Below are positions 6,388 through 17,052 of a stretch of DNA of 36,861 nt, in pieces. The position numbers and the translations under genes were made by a program. The notes below the pieces were generated by a model. The model was given only the letters and a program-made list of their open reading frames with translations. It searched no databases and was not told the origin of the DNA. The stretch covers positions 1 through 36,861 of the forward strand of contig SAQL01000044.1 of NCBI GenBank assembly GCA_004020645.1. Reading direction: 5' to 3'. Every line of letters begins with the position of its first letter. Positions within the stretch are counted from its first letter, which is position 1. This DNA comes from Mesorhizobium sp. GTDB lineage: Bacteria; Pseudomonadota; Alphaproteobacteria; Rhizobiales; Rhizobiaceae.

Positions 6388-7518
6388 TTAGAAACTAAGA
6401 CGCTTGGAGAATGCGTTGGTGAAGGCGACCTCGCCATGGTCTCCGGTGGCTTCGCCAATCACCACGTCCATGCTGTCGCTGGTCACCCGCGCCAGCGCGA
6501 AGCCGCCCATATAGGCGGCCTTCGGCTTAAACAAGTCGAGCCCATCGGTGCGGTAGATCATCGGTGTCTCGTGCTGGTGGCCATGGAAGATGCCGATGAC
6601 GTTGTAGCCCTTCAGCGCCGCCAGCAGCGCCTGCCGGTCCGCCTCGCTCCACCAGTGCGGCGCACCGGTGCCGTCATCGTCGAAGGTTCCTTTGGCGGCA
6701 TCCCACCTTTCGATCGAAAAAACATCCCAGCCATAGTGCTGGAACAGGATGACGGGGCGGCCGTCCGCCGCGTGCGCCGCCAAATCCTGCTTCAGCCATG
6801 GCAGGCCGGAGACCGCGCCGTGGCCGGTGTCTCCGGCAAAACGATGCGTCTGGACGAGATGCAGGCCGCCCCAGTCCCATGAGTAGCAGTCGGTGTCGAC
6901 ATCATAGTCGGTTACCGGCACCGGCGGCTTGAAGAACACGCCGGCACGATGGTTGACCTCGACATAATCGCGCATTTCGCGGCGGTACCAGTCGACGTGG
7001 TTCGGCGGGCCGTTCTGGTCGAGATCATGGTTGCCGAGCCCGACATAGACCGGCACATGCACGCGATCGGGGCCGACGCCCTGCTGGTAACGCTGGCTGA
7101 ACTGGAGCAGCTGCGTGCCTTCGCTGGGCTGGGTGACCTGGCCGCCGCCGTCATCGGTCATGTCGCCGCCGACGACGAGGCCGAGCGGCGTGCCGATGCG
7201 GCTGCCGGCCGAGCGCAAGCCTGTGGCGATGCCGTTGATTTCGGCCGGCCAGTCCTTCTCGCCAATGCCGTTCAACGCGGCGACGCTGCGCAGCAAGGCG
7301 GCATCGGTCTTGCCTTCCTGCTGACAATTGGGACTCAGCCCGCTGGCCATGCGGCAGGCATGGACATCGGCGACGAACAGGAAGGTGGCGTCGACAGGCG
7401 GAATGCGCTGCCCGGTCTGTCCGAGCGCCGGTCGCGCAAGCGCGCCGGCCGCAGCAAACCCCGCCGCCTGCGCCAGGAAGCTGCGCCGGGAGAGTGATCC
7501 TGCCGAGATGCGATTCAT
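6388..7518 (-). CDS. Tat-exported calcineurin-like metallophosphoesterase
   Basis: This predicted 376-residue periplasmic hydrolase uses a two-metal centre. The N-terminus has a Tat signal with SRRSFLA (10-16) and a hydrophobic stretch ending near ALG (33). The phosphoesterase motifs are in order: DVH (D51, H53), GD (118-119), GNHD (162-165), H261 in ILFQHYG, and GHQH (313-316). The ATG at 7518 is chosen because it places the twin-arginine motif correctly; a longer frame adds unnatural residues. The substrate (nucleotides, phospholipids or another phosphoester) is not indicated. It is a single gene, divergent from a secreted hypothetical. Confidence 0.9.
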   Translation of the reverse strand: MNRISAGSLSRRSFLAQAAGFAAAGALARPALGQTGQRIPPVDATFLFVADVHACRMASGLSPNCQQEGKTDAALLRSVAALNGIGEKDWPAEINGIATGLRSAGSRIGTPLGLVVGGDMTDDGGGQVTQPSEGTQLLQFSQRYQQGVGPDRVHVPVYVGLGNHDLDQNGPPNHVDWYRREMRDYVEVNHRAGVFFKPPVPVTDYDVDTDCYSWDWGGLHLVQTHRFAGDTGHGAVSGLPWLKQDLAAHAADGRPVILFQHYGWDVFSIERWDAAKGTFDDDGTGAPHWWSEADRQALLAALKGYNVIGIFHGHQHETPMIYRTDGLDLFKPKAAYMGGFALARVTSDSMDVVIGEATGDHGEVAFTNAFSKRLSF

Positions 7519-7646
7519 GGCGCGAAATTCAGCACAGCCAGCGCCTCTTCGTCCAGTTGCCGCGAACGGGTATGTCGACACGGCGCCGCAGGTCTGGCAT
7601 TGCTTTCAGTGTCAGGACTCAACTTGTGCGGGCAGACGAGGACGCT

Positions 7647-8234
7647 ATGAAAACTATATCCATCGGCACGATATTCACCATCGTGGCGAGCGCCGCGCAT
7701 GGTGCCGAGTGCATCGACGCCAAGGCTGCCAAGACCGGCTTCATTCTCGAAAGGCCCGGAATCCAAAGCGAGTTTCGACCGGCGGCGGGTGGAATGGTGT
7801 CGGTTGCCAACGAATACCAGTCCCAATCGCCGCAGACGCAGTTCCTGTTCGGCGGTCTTATCGAGGTGTTTCGCGACAGCGACACCGGTCAGCTTGCCCT
7901 GATCCCGTTTTCCGATCTCAGAAAGCTGTTTCCGCTCAAGGCCGGGGCGAAAAGCAAGACCCTGTTCGTCCGTCTCGCAGCAAACAAGCAGCCGAAGGGC
8001 ACCGAGACGCTCGAGATCAACGTCAAGGGCAAGGAGACATTCAGCCTGGGCGCCTGCAAATACAACGTGCTCGCCGTCACGCAGACGATCAAGAACGAGG
8101 CCGGCAAGACGCAGGATGAATTCACCGCGCTGTACGCGCCCGACCTGCAGGCCGTTCTGGCCAGGCGCTATGACGAGGGCACCAACGCCGAAAGCGTGGT
8201 CGGCTACGAGGTCATCAAACCGCTGCCGAATTAA
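7647..8234 (+). CDS. Secreted hypothetical protein
   Basis: This 195-residue protein has an apparent signal peptide (MKTISIGTIFTIVASAAHGA, cleaved near residue 20). The mature part has two cysteines, C22 in AECIDAK and one in LGACKYNVLAV, likely to form a disulfide in the periplasm. No family is recognised. The ATG at 7647 is chosen because it gives a proper signal sequence. The LPNxx-like C-terminus is short. It is divergent from the metallophosphoesterase and shares a 128-bp upstream region with it. Function unknown. Confidence 0.75.
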   Translation: MKTISIGTIFTIVASAAHGAECIDAKAAKTGFILERPGIQSEFRPAAGGMVSVANEYQSQSPQTQFLFGGLIEVFRDSDTGQLALIPFSDLRKLFPLKAGAKSKTLFVRLAANKQPKGTETLEINVKGKETFSLGACKYNVLAVTQTIKNEAGKTQDEFTALYAPDLQAVLARRYDEGTNAESVVGYEVIKPLPN

Positions 8235-8269
8235 GTCCCGCAGGGCAGAGGGCGACTGGCGCTCCGGCA

Positions 8270-8968
8270 TCAAAAGGCTTTGTACTGCCGCAGCACCCTG
8301 CGACGTCGCTTCGCAACTGCTTCGCCCTTGGATGACGAAGCTGGGGAAGCTTCCTGCTCCAGCGCGTTCAGGCAATCGCGCAGCACGCCTGAATCCTGCG
8401 CTGTCTTGGCCATCGACATGGCGCCGGAATAGGTCGCGACCGCAAGCGCGGCGAAGCGCTGCGGATCGGTGTCCTGCTCCCTGCCTGCTTGCTGGTCGGC
8501 CCTGACCTTGTCGGCGATCGCCTGGCGCCATGCCGAAAAAATGCCGGCAAGGGCAGCGCGAAGATCCGGATCGGCGAGCGACAATTCATGCGCCAGGTTG
8601 TTGAGCGGGCAGCCGCGCACGAAACCCTGTTGCTCCAGTTCCGCCGCCACGGCCTCGAACACGCTGCGCACCCCCTCGCGCGCCGAGCCTGCCGCCTGCA
8701 CCGGCGCGATCCATGTTGCTTCGACGGCCGCCGCCACCCGCTCCTCGATCACCGCCAGCGCCAGCGCTTTCTTGGTCGGGAAATGATGATGCAGTGCGCC
8801 GCCGGTGACGCCCGCCGCCGCCATCAAGTCGCCGAGGCTGGAAGCGTGGTAGCCGCGCGCCTGAAACGAGGCTTCGGCGACATCGATCACGCGTTTGCGC
8901 AGCCCTTCCGGGTCGTTGGTGCGTTTGCCGGGCCGCACCTTTGGGCGAGCGGTCATCTCTGCTGACAT
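8270..8968 (-). CDS. TetR/AcrR-family transcriptional regulator
   Basis: This 232-residue repressor has the TetR helix-turn-helix YHASSLGDLMAAAGVTGGALHHHFPTKKAL near residues 40-70 and a C-terminal domain containing GCPLNNLAHEL, seen in TetR_C subgroups related to YxaF and NemR-like regulators. It ends in an unusual basic tail, AKRRRRVLRQYKAF. The ATG at 8968 is chosen; ATG at 8956 is an alternative. It is divergent from the NIPSNAP gene, and the gap holds two dyads built on AACAG/CTGTT that would suit two repressor dimers. The inducer is unknown. Confidence 0.9.
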   Translation of the reverse strand: MSAEMTARPKVRPGKRTNDPEGLRKRVIDVAEASFQARGYHASSLGDLMAAAGVTGGALHHHFPTKKALALAVIEERVAAAVEATWIAPVQAAGSAREGVRSVFEAVAAELEQQGFVRGCPLNNLAHELSLADPDLRAALAGIFSAWRQAIADKVRADQQAGREQDTDPQRFAALAVATYSGAMSMAKTAQDSGVLRDCLNALEQEASPASSSKGEAVAKRRRRVLRQYKAF

Positions 8969-8985
8969 ATCCACACGATAGCAGA

Positions 8986-9037
8986 TTGACAAAACAGGAC
9001 AACCGGTCTGTTTTAAACAGGATGAATACCCTGTTTT
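8986..9037 (+). promoter_or_regulatory. Tandem dyad operator between the TetR and NIPSNAP genes
   Basis: A TTGACA -35 (8986-8991) leads into AAAACAG-n10-CTGTTTT (8991-9014). A second inverted repeat, AAACAGG (9015-9021) with CCTGTTT (9030-9036), follows directly. Two abutting palindromes of the same half-site over the presumed promoter strongly suggest a double operator. The -10 is not clear. Confidence 0.65.
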
Positions 9038-9049
9038 GGAGATTGCGCA

Positions 9050-9823
9050 ATGAGCCTGCCCCTGAATGCCCCGTCGAAATCCCGCCTCAATGCCTCGCCG
9101 GTCGTCGAACTCAGGCAGTACACGCTGAAACCCGGCCGGCGGGAGACGCTGATCGGCATCTTCGACGGTCACCTGATCGAAGGGCAGGAAGCAGGTGACA
9201 TGACCATCATCGGCCAGTTCCGTGATCTCGACCGGCCTGACATGTTCGTCTGGCTGCGCGGCTTCGACGGCATGGTCGCGCGGAAGGATGCACTGACCGC
9301 TTTTTATGATGGGCCGGTATGGGCCGCCTGGCGCGATGCTGCCAACGCCACGATGATTTCCTCCGACGATGTGCTGTTGCTGAAACCGGCATGGCCGGGC
9401 GCCGGCTTCGATCTATCGAACTCGCAACGGGCGGCCTTGCCGGGTCACGAAAAGCCAAGCAGAGACAATCGCTTGTCGGATATTGTTGTCATCAGGATTC
9501 ATCATCTGCGGCCCGGCGTCGCCGAAACCGAATTCGCCAGCCGCTTCGAAACCGATGCCGTGCCCACGCTGGCGGCACTTGGCGCGCCGCCACTTGCCGC
9601 TTTCGTCACCGAGCATGCCGAAAACAGCTTTCCCCGCCTGCCGGTGCGATCAGGCGAAAACGTCTTCATCAGCGTCGCCGCCTTCGACAGCGCGGACGCC
9701 CATGATGGCGTTGAAGCCGCGCTTGCCGCTGCGCCGGCCTGGCAGGCATTGCAGTCGGACCTGGCCCGACCGACGGAAACGCTGCGCCTATCTCCAACCT
9801 CACGATCGCTGCTTGGTCGGTGA
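9050..9823 (+). CDS. NIPSNAP-family protein
   Basis: This 257-residue protein has two ferredoxin-like alpha/beta halves. The first begins VVELRQYTLKPGRRETLIGIFDGHLIEGQEAGDMTIIGQFRDLDRPDMFVWLRGF, the NIPSNAP signature. The second starts near residue 145 with IVVIRIHHLRPGV. In bacteria, NIPSNAP proteins are small cytosolic proteins, often beside TetR or oxidoreductase genes, with no fixed reaction. Here the gene is divergent from a TetR regulator with a double operator, so it is probably the regulated target. Initiation is at the ATG following the operator. Confidence 0.9.
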   Translation: MSLPLNAPSKSRLNASPVVELRQYTLKPGRRETLIGIFDGHLIEGQEAGDMTIIGQFRDLDRPDMFVWLRGFDGMVARKDALTAFYDGPVWAAWRDAANATMISSDDVLLLKPAWPGAGFDLSNSQRAALPGHEKPSRDNRLSDIVVIRIHHLRPGVAETEFASRFETDAVPTLAALGAPPLAAFVTEHAENSFPRLPVRSGENVFISVAAFDSADAHDGVEAALAAAPAWQALQSDLARPTETLRLSPTSRSLLGR

Positions 9824-9832
9824 GAGAGGAGC

Positions 9833-10059
9833 CTCTTCCTTCTCCCCTTTTGGGAGAAGGTGGCCGAGCCCACGGGCCTTGCCTCCGGCAAGCCCGAGGA
9901 CAGGCTCCGCTCGGTCGGATGAGGGGTATCCCAGCTTGGCACCGACGGCGCTCCGTCCAACACCCCCTCATCCGGCTCGGCGCCACGCGCCGATCCACCG
10001 CCCGGGGCGAGTCACGGGCCTCGCCCGCCCTTCTGGCCCCACAAGGGGAGAAGGAAGAG
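9833..10059. repeat. 227-bp palindromic intergenic repeat element
   Basis: The outer arms, 9833-9849 and 10043-10059, are a perfect 17-bp inverted repeat (CTCTTCCTTCTCCCCTT and its complement). Inner arms CGGATGAGGGG (9916-9926) and CCCCTCATCCG (9964-9974) are also perfect. The whole can fold into a long hairpin. It fills the gap before fumC, carries no gene, and has the look of the miniature dispersed elements common in rhizobial genomes. Confidence 0.8.
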
Positions 10060-10163
10060 ACGTTCCTTCAACCGATTTGCATGCTTGCCGCCCGCAATCT
10101 CCGCTTGATGCCATTTGTGCAACGCGATACGCCGGTGCCGAATTCGACAGATCGGAGAGACAT

Positions 10164-11561
10164 GTGAGCGCGCCAGAGACCAGAACCGAAACCGACACGT
10201 TCGGTCCCATCGAGGTCGCCGCCGACCGTTATTGGGGCGCGCAGGCGCAGCGTTCGTTGGGCAATTTCAAAATCGGCTGGGAAAAGCAGCCGGCGTCGAT
10301 CGTTCGCGCGCTCGGCATCGTCAAGCGGGCGGCGGCAGAAACCAATATGGAGCTGAAGCGGCTCGACCCGGCCATCGGCAAGGCGATCATCGAAGCCTCT
10401 CAGGAAGTCATCGACGGCAAGCTGAACGATCATTTCCCCCTGGTCGTCTGGCAGACCGGCTCGGGCACGCAATCCAACATGAACGCCAACGAGGTGATCT
10501 CCAACCGGGCGATCGAGCTGCTGGGCGGCGTCATGGGGTCGAAGAAACCGGTGCACCCCAACGACCATGTCAATATGAGCCAGTCGTCGAACGACACCTA
10601 TCCGACGGCCATGCACATCGCATGCGCCGAGCGCATCGTGCACGACCTGTTGCCGGCGCTCAGGCATTTGCACGCCGCGCTGGAGGCCAAGACCAAAGCT
10701 TTCGCGCACATTGTCAAGATCGGCCGCACCCACACGCAGGACGCGACGCCCCTCACCCTTGGCCAGGAATTCTCAGGCTATGCCGCGCAGGTCGCCTCCT
10801 CGATCAAACGCATCGAGATGACGCTGCCCGGCCTGCAAGAACTGGCGCAAGGCGGCACCGCCGTCGGCACCGGTCTCAACGCGCCGGTCGGTTTTGCAGA
10901 GAAGGTGGCGGCGCGCATCGCCGCGATCACCGGCATCGGCTTCGTCACCGCGCCGAACAAGTTCGAGGCGCTGGCGGCCCATGATTCCATGGTGTTCTCG
11001 CATGGCGCCATCAACGCCTGCGCGGGCGCCCTGTTCAAGATTGCCAATGACATTCGTCTGCTCGGCTCCGGCCCGCGCTCCGGCCTTGGTGAACTGTCGC
11101 TGCCGGAAAACGAGCCGGGTTCATCGATCATGCCGGGCAAGGTCAACCCCACCCAGTGCGAGGCGCTGACGCAGGTCTGCATCCAGGTGTTCGGCAATAA
11201 TGCGGCTGTAACCTTCGCCGGCAGCCAGGGCCATTTCGAGCTCAACGTCTACAATCCGCTGATGGCCTATAATTTCCTGCAGTCGGTGCAGCTGCTCGCT
11301 GACGCCGCCATCTCCTTCACCGACAATTGCGTCGTCGGCATCGAAGCACGGGAAGACAACATCAAGGCTGCCCTCGACCGTTCGCTGATGCTGGTGACGG
11401 CCCTGGCGCCGACCATCGGCTACGACAATGCCGCCAAGATCGCCAAGACCGCTCACAAGAACGGTACGACCTTGCGCGAGGAAGCGCTGGCCACCGGGCT
11501 GGTCAGCGAAGCCGACTACGACCGCCTGGTACGCCCGGAGGACATGACGCATCCGGGATGA
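10164..11561 (+). CDS. fumC: Class II fumarate hydratase
   Basis: This 465-residue TCA-cycle enzyme interconverts fumarate and L-malate in the cytosol as a tetramer without an iron-sulfur cluster. Visible motifs are GSGTQSNMNANEV, HPNDHVNMSQSSNDTYPTAMH, the KIGRTHTQDATPLTLGQE loop and the signature GSSIMPGKVNP around residues 319-328. The start is GTG at 10164: CGGAGAG precedes it, the encoded N-terminus (SAPETRTETDTFGPIEVA) is that of FumC, and the length is normal. The much longer open frame running in from 9483 is the repeat region read through. The gene stands alone. Confidence 0.96.
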   Translation: MSAPETRTETDTFGPIEVAADRYWGAQAQRSLGNFKIGWEKQPASIVRALGIVKRAAAETNMELKRLDPAIGKAIIEASQEVIDGKLNDHFPLVVWQTGSGTQSNMNANEVISNRAIELLGGVMGSKKPVHPNDHVNMSQSSNDTYPTAMHIACAERIVHDLLPALRHLHAALEAKTKAFAHIVKIGRTHTQDATPLTLGQEFSGYAAQVASSIKRIEMTLPGLQELAQGGTAVGTGLNAPVGFAEKVAARIAAITGIGFVTAPNKFEALAAHDSMVFSHGAINACAGALFKIANDIRLLGSGPRSGLGELSLPENEPGSSIMPGKVNPTQCEALTQVCIQVFGNNAAVTFAGSQGHFELNVYNPLMAYNFLQSVQLLADAAISFTDNCVVGIEAREDNIKAALDRSLMLVTALAPTIGYDNAAKIAKTAHKNGTTLREEALATGLVSEADYDRLVRPEDMTHPG

Positions 11562-11683
11562 TCTTGCGCTGATCGCAAAAACGTTACTGCTGTGAACGAT
11601 CTGTAACCAAATCCGCATCTTTGGTGAACAGTCGACCTGATCTATCTGGGGGGACACCACAACCCTTCCGGAGAGAGCCCACC

Positions 11684-12118
11684 ATGTCCACCAACACATC
11701 CGTTGCCGGTTCCGGCACTGTTTCCAACGCCGCTTCCAACGCCTCGGGCACCATCCTGCTTGGCCGCGTCCTGCTTTCAGTCATCTTCGTGCTTTCCGGT
11801 TTCGGCAAGCTCACTGCGATCGCCGGCACCGCCGGTTACTTCGGCAGCATGGGCCTGCCGATGCCGACCGTAACGGCTGTAGTCGTCGGCCTGATCGAGC
11901 TGCTCGGCGGTCTCGCCATCCTCATCGGCTTTCAGACCCGGATCACCGCCTGGGTGCTGGCGGTCTTCACCGTCGCCACGGGGCTGGTCGCCCACACCGG
12001 CTGGGCCGATCAGATGCAGATGATCAGCTTCATGAAGAACCTGGCGATTGCCGGCGGCTTCCTCGTGCTGGCTTCCTCGGGCGCCGGCGCCTATTCGGTC
12101 GACGCCAAGCGCGGCTGA
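11684..12118 (+). CDS. DoxX-family membrane protein (first copy)
   Basis: This 144-residue inner-membrane protein has four predicted helices. Family signs are LLGRVLLSVIFVLSGFGKL, GTAGYFGSMGLPMPTVTAVVVGLIELLGGLAILIGF and a C-terminal FMKNLAIAGGFLVLASSGAGAYSVD. DoxX/DUF417-like proteins have been linked to quinone and thiol redox chemistry, but no reaction is fixed. The ATG at 11684 follows GGAGAG. It is paralogous to the next gene and has its own terminator. Confidence 0.92.
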   Translation: MSTNTSVAGSGTVSNAASNASGTILLGRVLLSVIFVLSGFGKLTAIAGTAGYFGSMGLPMPTVTAVVVGLIELLGGLAILIGFQTRITAWVLAVFTVATGLVAHTGWADQMQMISFMKNLAIAGGFLVLASSGAGAYSVDAKRG

Positions 12119-12143
12119 AGCGGCACAGGAACGATTTGCAGCA

Positions 12144-12169
12144 AGGGGCGCGGAATTTTCCGCGCCCCT
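12144..12169 (+). terminator. Rho-independent terminator after the first DoxX gene
   Basis: The stem GGGGCGCGGAA / TTCCGCGCCCC with a short loop is followed by TCTTTC. It lies 25 bases past the stop codon, and separates the two DoxX paralogues. Confidence 0.85.
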
Positions 12170-12293
12170 CTTTCGTTGTCGATCTACCAGAATTTCGATT
12201 GGCCGAACCGAGTGGCCTGGCTCGAATTTCTGCTAAGATCGAGGCGTCGGGGAGGAACAGGCCACCCGGCCTGGCCGACATCGGAGGTGACCA

Positions 12294-12737
12294 ATGCTCC
12301 GCAATGCGCTGCTTCTGTTTTCCCGACTGCTTCTCGCCGCGTTATTCGTTCCATCCGGCTTCCACGTGCTTACCGACATTGCCGGCACATCGGGCTATTT
12401 TGCCGGCCTCGGCCTGCCGCTGCCGACGCTCGTAGCCTGGGCAACGGGCCTGTTCGAGCTGATCGCCGGATTGCTCATCCTCGTCGGCCTCAAGATACCG
12501 ATCGTGGCACTCCTGCTTGCCGCCTTCTGCATCGCGGCAGGCTTCATCGGCCATTATGGCCAGGGCGGCGACGATCCGACGCTGACCTTCATGCACTCAC
12601 AGATGCTGATGAAGGACATCGCCCTATCAGGTGGGTTTCTGGCGCTGGCGATGGCTGGCGCAGGCGCCTATTCGTTCGATGGACGGCTGCTTCGGATCAG
12701 CCTGAGACGACGTGATCGACACAAGCCGTTTGACTGA
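12294..12737 (+). CDS. DoxX-family membrane protein (second copy)
   Basis: This 147-residue four-helix membrane protein is paralogous to the preceding one: LFSRLLLAALFVPSGFHVLTDIAGTSGYFAGLGLPLPTLVAWATGLFELIAGLLILVG, and at the end LMKDIALSGGFLALAMAGAGAYSFDGRL. It carries a longer, basic tail (LRRRDRHKPFD). GGAGGTGACCA precedes the ATG. A terminator between the two copies implies separate transcription. It is convergent with ppx. Confidence 0.9.
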   Translation: MLRNALLLFSRLLLAALFVPSGFHVLTDIAGTSGYFAGLGLPLPTLVAWATGLFELIAGLLILVGLKIPIVALLLAAFCIAAGFIGHYGQGGDDPTLTFMHSQMLMKDIALSGGFLALAMAGAGAYSFDGRLLRISLRRRDRHKPFD

Positions 12738-12743
12738 GCCAGA

Positions 12744-14278
12744 TTACTTGGCTGGCATGTTAGACCCGCCCTCGACCGCCAGCACCAGCCGGCGGTTGGT
12801 GACCCTTGCCAGCTGTGCCAGCCGGCCGGCCGGCCGCTCGCCGTAAAGGTCGGCCACGGACGCCGGCAGCACCAGCGCCAGGACGCCGTTGCCGCGACTC
12901 TCCCATTTCAACCGCGGCATGACCCCCGGCATCGCCGCCGTCAGCAGGTAGACGACGCGCATCACGGCGGCCAGGACGCGGGCGCGCTCGATATAGCGTG
13001 GCGTCGCCAGTGCCTTGATTTCCGGCGCGATCGATTCGTTGAATATGCCCTCATGACGGTAGGCGTTGGCCAGCGCCAGGAAGGCGCGGCCGGGATGATC
13101 GACGCCGATGAAGGAGGCATGGGCAATGATGTTGAGCGATTGCTTGCCGCGATATTCGGGATGCGCGCGCCAGCCGATGTCGGCAAGCAGGCAGGCGGCC
13201 TGGCGGTAGCGCGCCTCGTCAACGGTCTCCTCGATGCCGAAGGCGGCGAATGTCTTGCCCGTCCACTCGACAAGCTCATGCGCGTGGGTGACCGAGCGCG
13301 AACGCAGCCGGGCGAGTTCCTCCGAGGCCGAGATCAGCGGATCTGAATTCTGCTCGGCTTTGTCGAGCAGCGAATAGAGAAAGCCCTCGCGCACGCCCAG
13401 CGCCGAGACGATGATCTTGGACGGCTGCATCGCCGCCATGATCTCCTGCAGGACGATGGCGCCATAAGGCAGCAGCGAGCGGCGGTTCTTTGAGACGCCC
13501 TCGATACCCCTTATCTTCTCGATCTCGCCCTTGGCGACCTGCTTGAGGAAGTTCGCAGCGCTGTCGATGCCGATCTCGTAATGGTGCATGACGCTCAGCG
13601 GATAGCTGGTCATTTCCATGTATAGCCGGGCGAGGTTTCGCCAGGTGCCGCCGACCGCATAGAACGGCCTGCCCTGCCCGCCTTTCAGGAGCCTTGCCTT
13701 CGCGAGCTCGTCGCGCGCTAACTTTCCCGCCTGGGCCAGTGAGTTCTTCGCCATGTCCTGCAGGCGCAGGCCGCCCAGCGGCAGCGTGATGCCGTCACCG
13801 ATTGCCTCGCCGTCGACGTCGACCAGCTCGAGGCTGCCGCCGCCGAGGTCGCCGGCGATGCCGTTGGCCGGGTGGAAGCCGGAAATGACACCAAGCGCGG
13901 AATAATGCGCTTCCTGGCGCCCGCTCAGCACCTGGACCTCGGTCTTGAGCACATCTTCGGCGCGGTGGATGAAATCGGGGCCGTTGACCGCCTCGCGGGC
14001 GGCGGCGGTCGCCAGCACATACATACGCTCGGCGCCAGCCTGCTCGGACAGCGCGCGAAAACGGCGGAATTCCTCCATCGAGCGGGTCACCGCCTCGGGA
14101 TCGAGCCTTCCGGTCGAAACGATACCGCGACCGAGGCCGGCCAGCATCTTTTCGTTGAACAGCGTGGTCGGCGAGCGCGCCAGCCCCTCATAGACGACAA
14201 GACGGATCGAGTTCGACCCGATGTCGATGATGGACAGCGGTCGGCGGTCCTGAAGCCGGCCCTGGGACGTTGAAATCA

Positions 14279-14279
<1 letters not shown>
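12744..14279 (-). CDS. ppx: Exopolyphosphatase / guanosine pentaphosphatase family
   Basis: This 511-residue cytosolic enzyme releases phosphate from the ends of polyphosphate chains. It has the ASKHA-fold phosphate-binding motifs IIDIGSNSIRLVVYEG near the N-terminus and GDLGGGSLELVDVDG near residues 140-155, followed by a C-terminal helical HD-like domain. Its ATG overlaps the stop of ppk (TGATG), so the synthesis and breakdown enzymes of polyphosphate are co-expressed. Length is typical of alphaproteobacterial Ppx. A GppA activity on pppGpp cannot be excluded. Confidence 0.95.
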
Positions 14280-16480
<2,201 letters not shown>

Positions 16481-16516
16481 GGTTCTTGCTCGTTTCGCAC
16501 CCGCTGGCCACAGCGT

Positions 16517-16540
16517 GGCGCGTCCTTTGGACGCGCAAAG
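16517..16540. repeat. 24-bp direct repeat, copy 1 (GCGTCC-GGACGC palindrome)
   Basis: It is identical over 24 bases to 16711-16734. Each copy contains the palindrome GCGCGTCCTTTGGACGCGC. A degenerate third copy lies near 28394. These look like dispersed rhizobial repeats. Confidence 0.7.
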
Positions 16541-16564
16541 GACGCTCCCACCACTTAAGCTAAC

Positions 16565-16606
16565 GCATGATCCCCAGCGAAACCGAATTCGGTTTTCGGA
16601 CCATGC
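16565..16606. repeat. Palindromic repeat with AAACCGAATTCGGTTT core
   Basis: The 16-bp perfect palindrome at 16580-16595 sits within outer arms GCATG (16565-16569) and CATGC (16602-16606). It has the same layout as 4266-4309, so is probably a member of a dispersed family. Confidence 0.65.
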
Positions 16607-16710
16607 CTTAACCGGCTTAGCTTATCCTGTGACAGGCTTTTACGACAGTTTGATTTCATCGATCTTGCAAAGAGACTGCTTATGATCCAGATGCAATCCA
16701 GGTACAGCGC

Positions 16711-16734
16711 GGCGCGTCCTTTGGACGCGCAAAG
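16711..16734. repeat. 24-bp direct repeat, copy 2
   Basis: It is identical to 16517-16540, 194 bp away and in the same orientation. It lies just upstream of the zinc-finger gene. Confidence 0.7.
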
Positions 16735-16796
16735 CACGCGGTGGAATTTTGATTTTGCGCATGATCCGGGTCATGCGGCAAATGTAGGAGACGACG

Positions 16797-17042
16797 ATGG
16801 CAGGCGGTTCCATTCCCCATTTCCAGAACGATGCGGGCTATGCGGCGATCGACATCGGCGTCAAGGAATTCATGTGCACCGGCGCCAACCCACCTTTCGA
16901 CCATCCGCATGTGTTTCTCGACATGGGCGACGACAATGAAAAGGTCTGCCCCTATTGCTCGACGCTTTATCGCTATTCGCCAAAGCTGAAGGCGACGGAA
17001 ACGCAGCCTGCGGGATGCCTCTATATCGAGCAGGCCGCCTGA
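16797..17042 (+). CDS. CHCC-type zinc-finger protein (NDUFS6-like)
   Basis: This 81-residue protein has the zinc-binding spacing C27-x8-H36-x14-C51-x2-C54, the zf-CHCC domain (ending VCPYCSTLYRY). The family includes the mitochondrial complex I subunit NDUFS6; alphaproteobacterial members are associated with respiratory complex I, although this gene is not near nuo. TAGGAG precedes the ATG. The FAD monooxygenase gene starts 10 bases after the stop, so the two are probably co-transcribed. The complex I role here is known of the family, not shown by context. Confidence 0.9.
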   Translation: MAGGSIPHFQNDAGYAAIDIGVKEFMCTGANPPFDHPHVFLDMGDDNEKVCPYCSTLYRYSPKLKATETQPAGCLYIEQAA

Positions 17043-17052
17043 CGCGCACGCC

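Larger units (their letters stand above)
16481..16796. other. 316-bp divergent region between ppk and the zinc-finger gene
   Basis: There is no gene here. It contains two copies of a 24-bp repeat and one large palindrome (separate entries). On the minus strand, CTGTC elements at 16648-16642 and 16635-16629 loosely resemble a PHO box, but their spacing is two bases too long. Confidence 0.5.

Noticed and set aside
9483..10163. Long open frame that extends fumC upstream by more than 200 codons
   Set aside because: It reads through the NIPSNAP gene and the palindromic repeat; FumC starts naturally at the GTG at 10164.
16629..16648. PHO box before ppk
   Set aside because: The CTGTC elements are 13 bases apart rather than 11, and the second halves match poorly; kept only as a remark.
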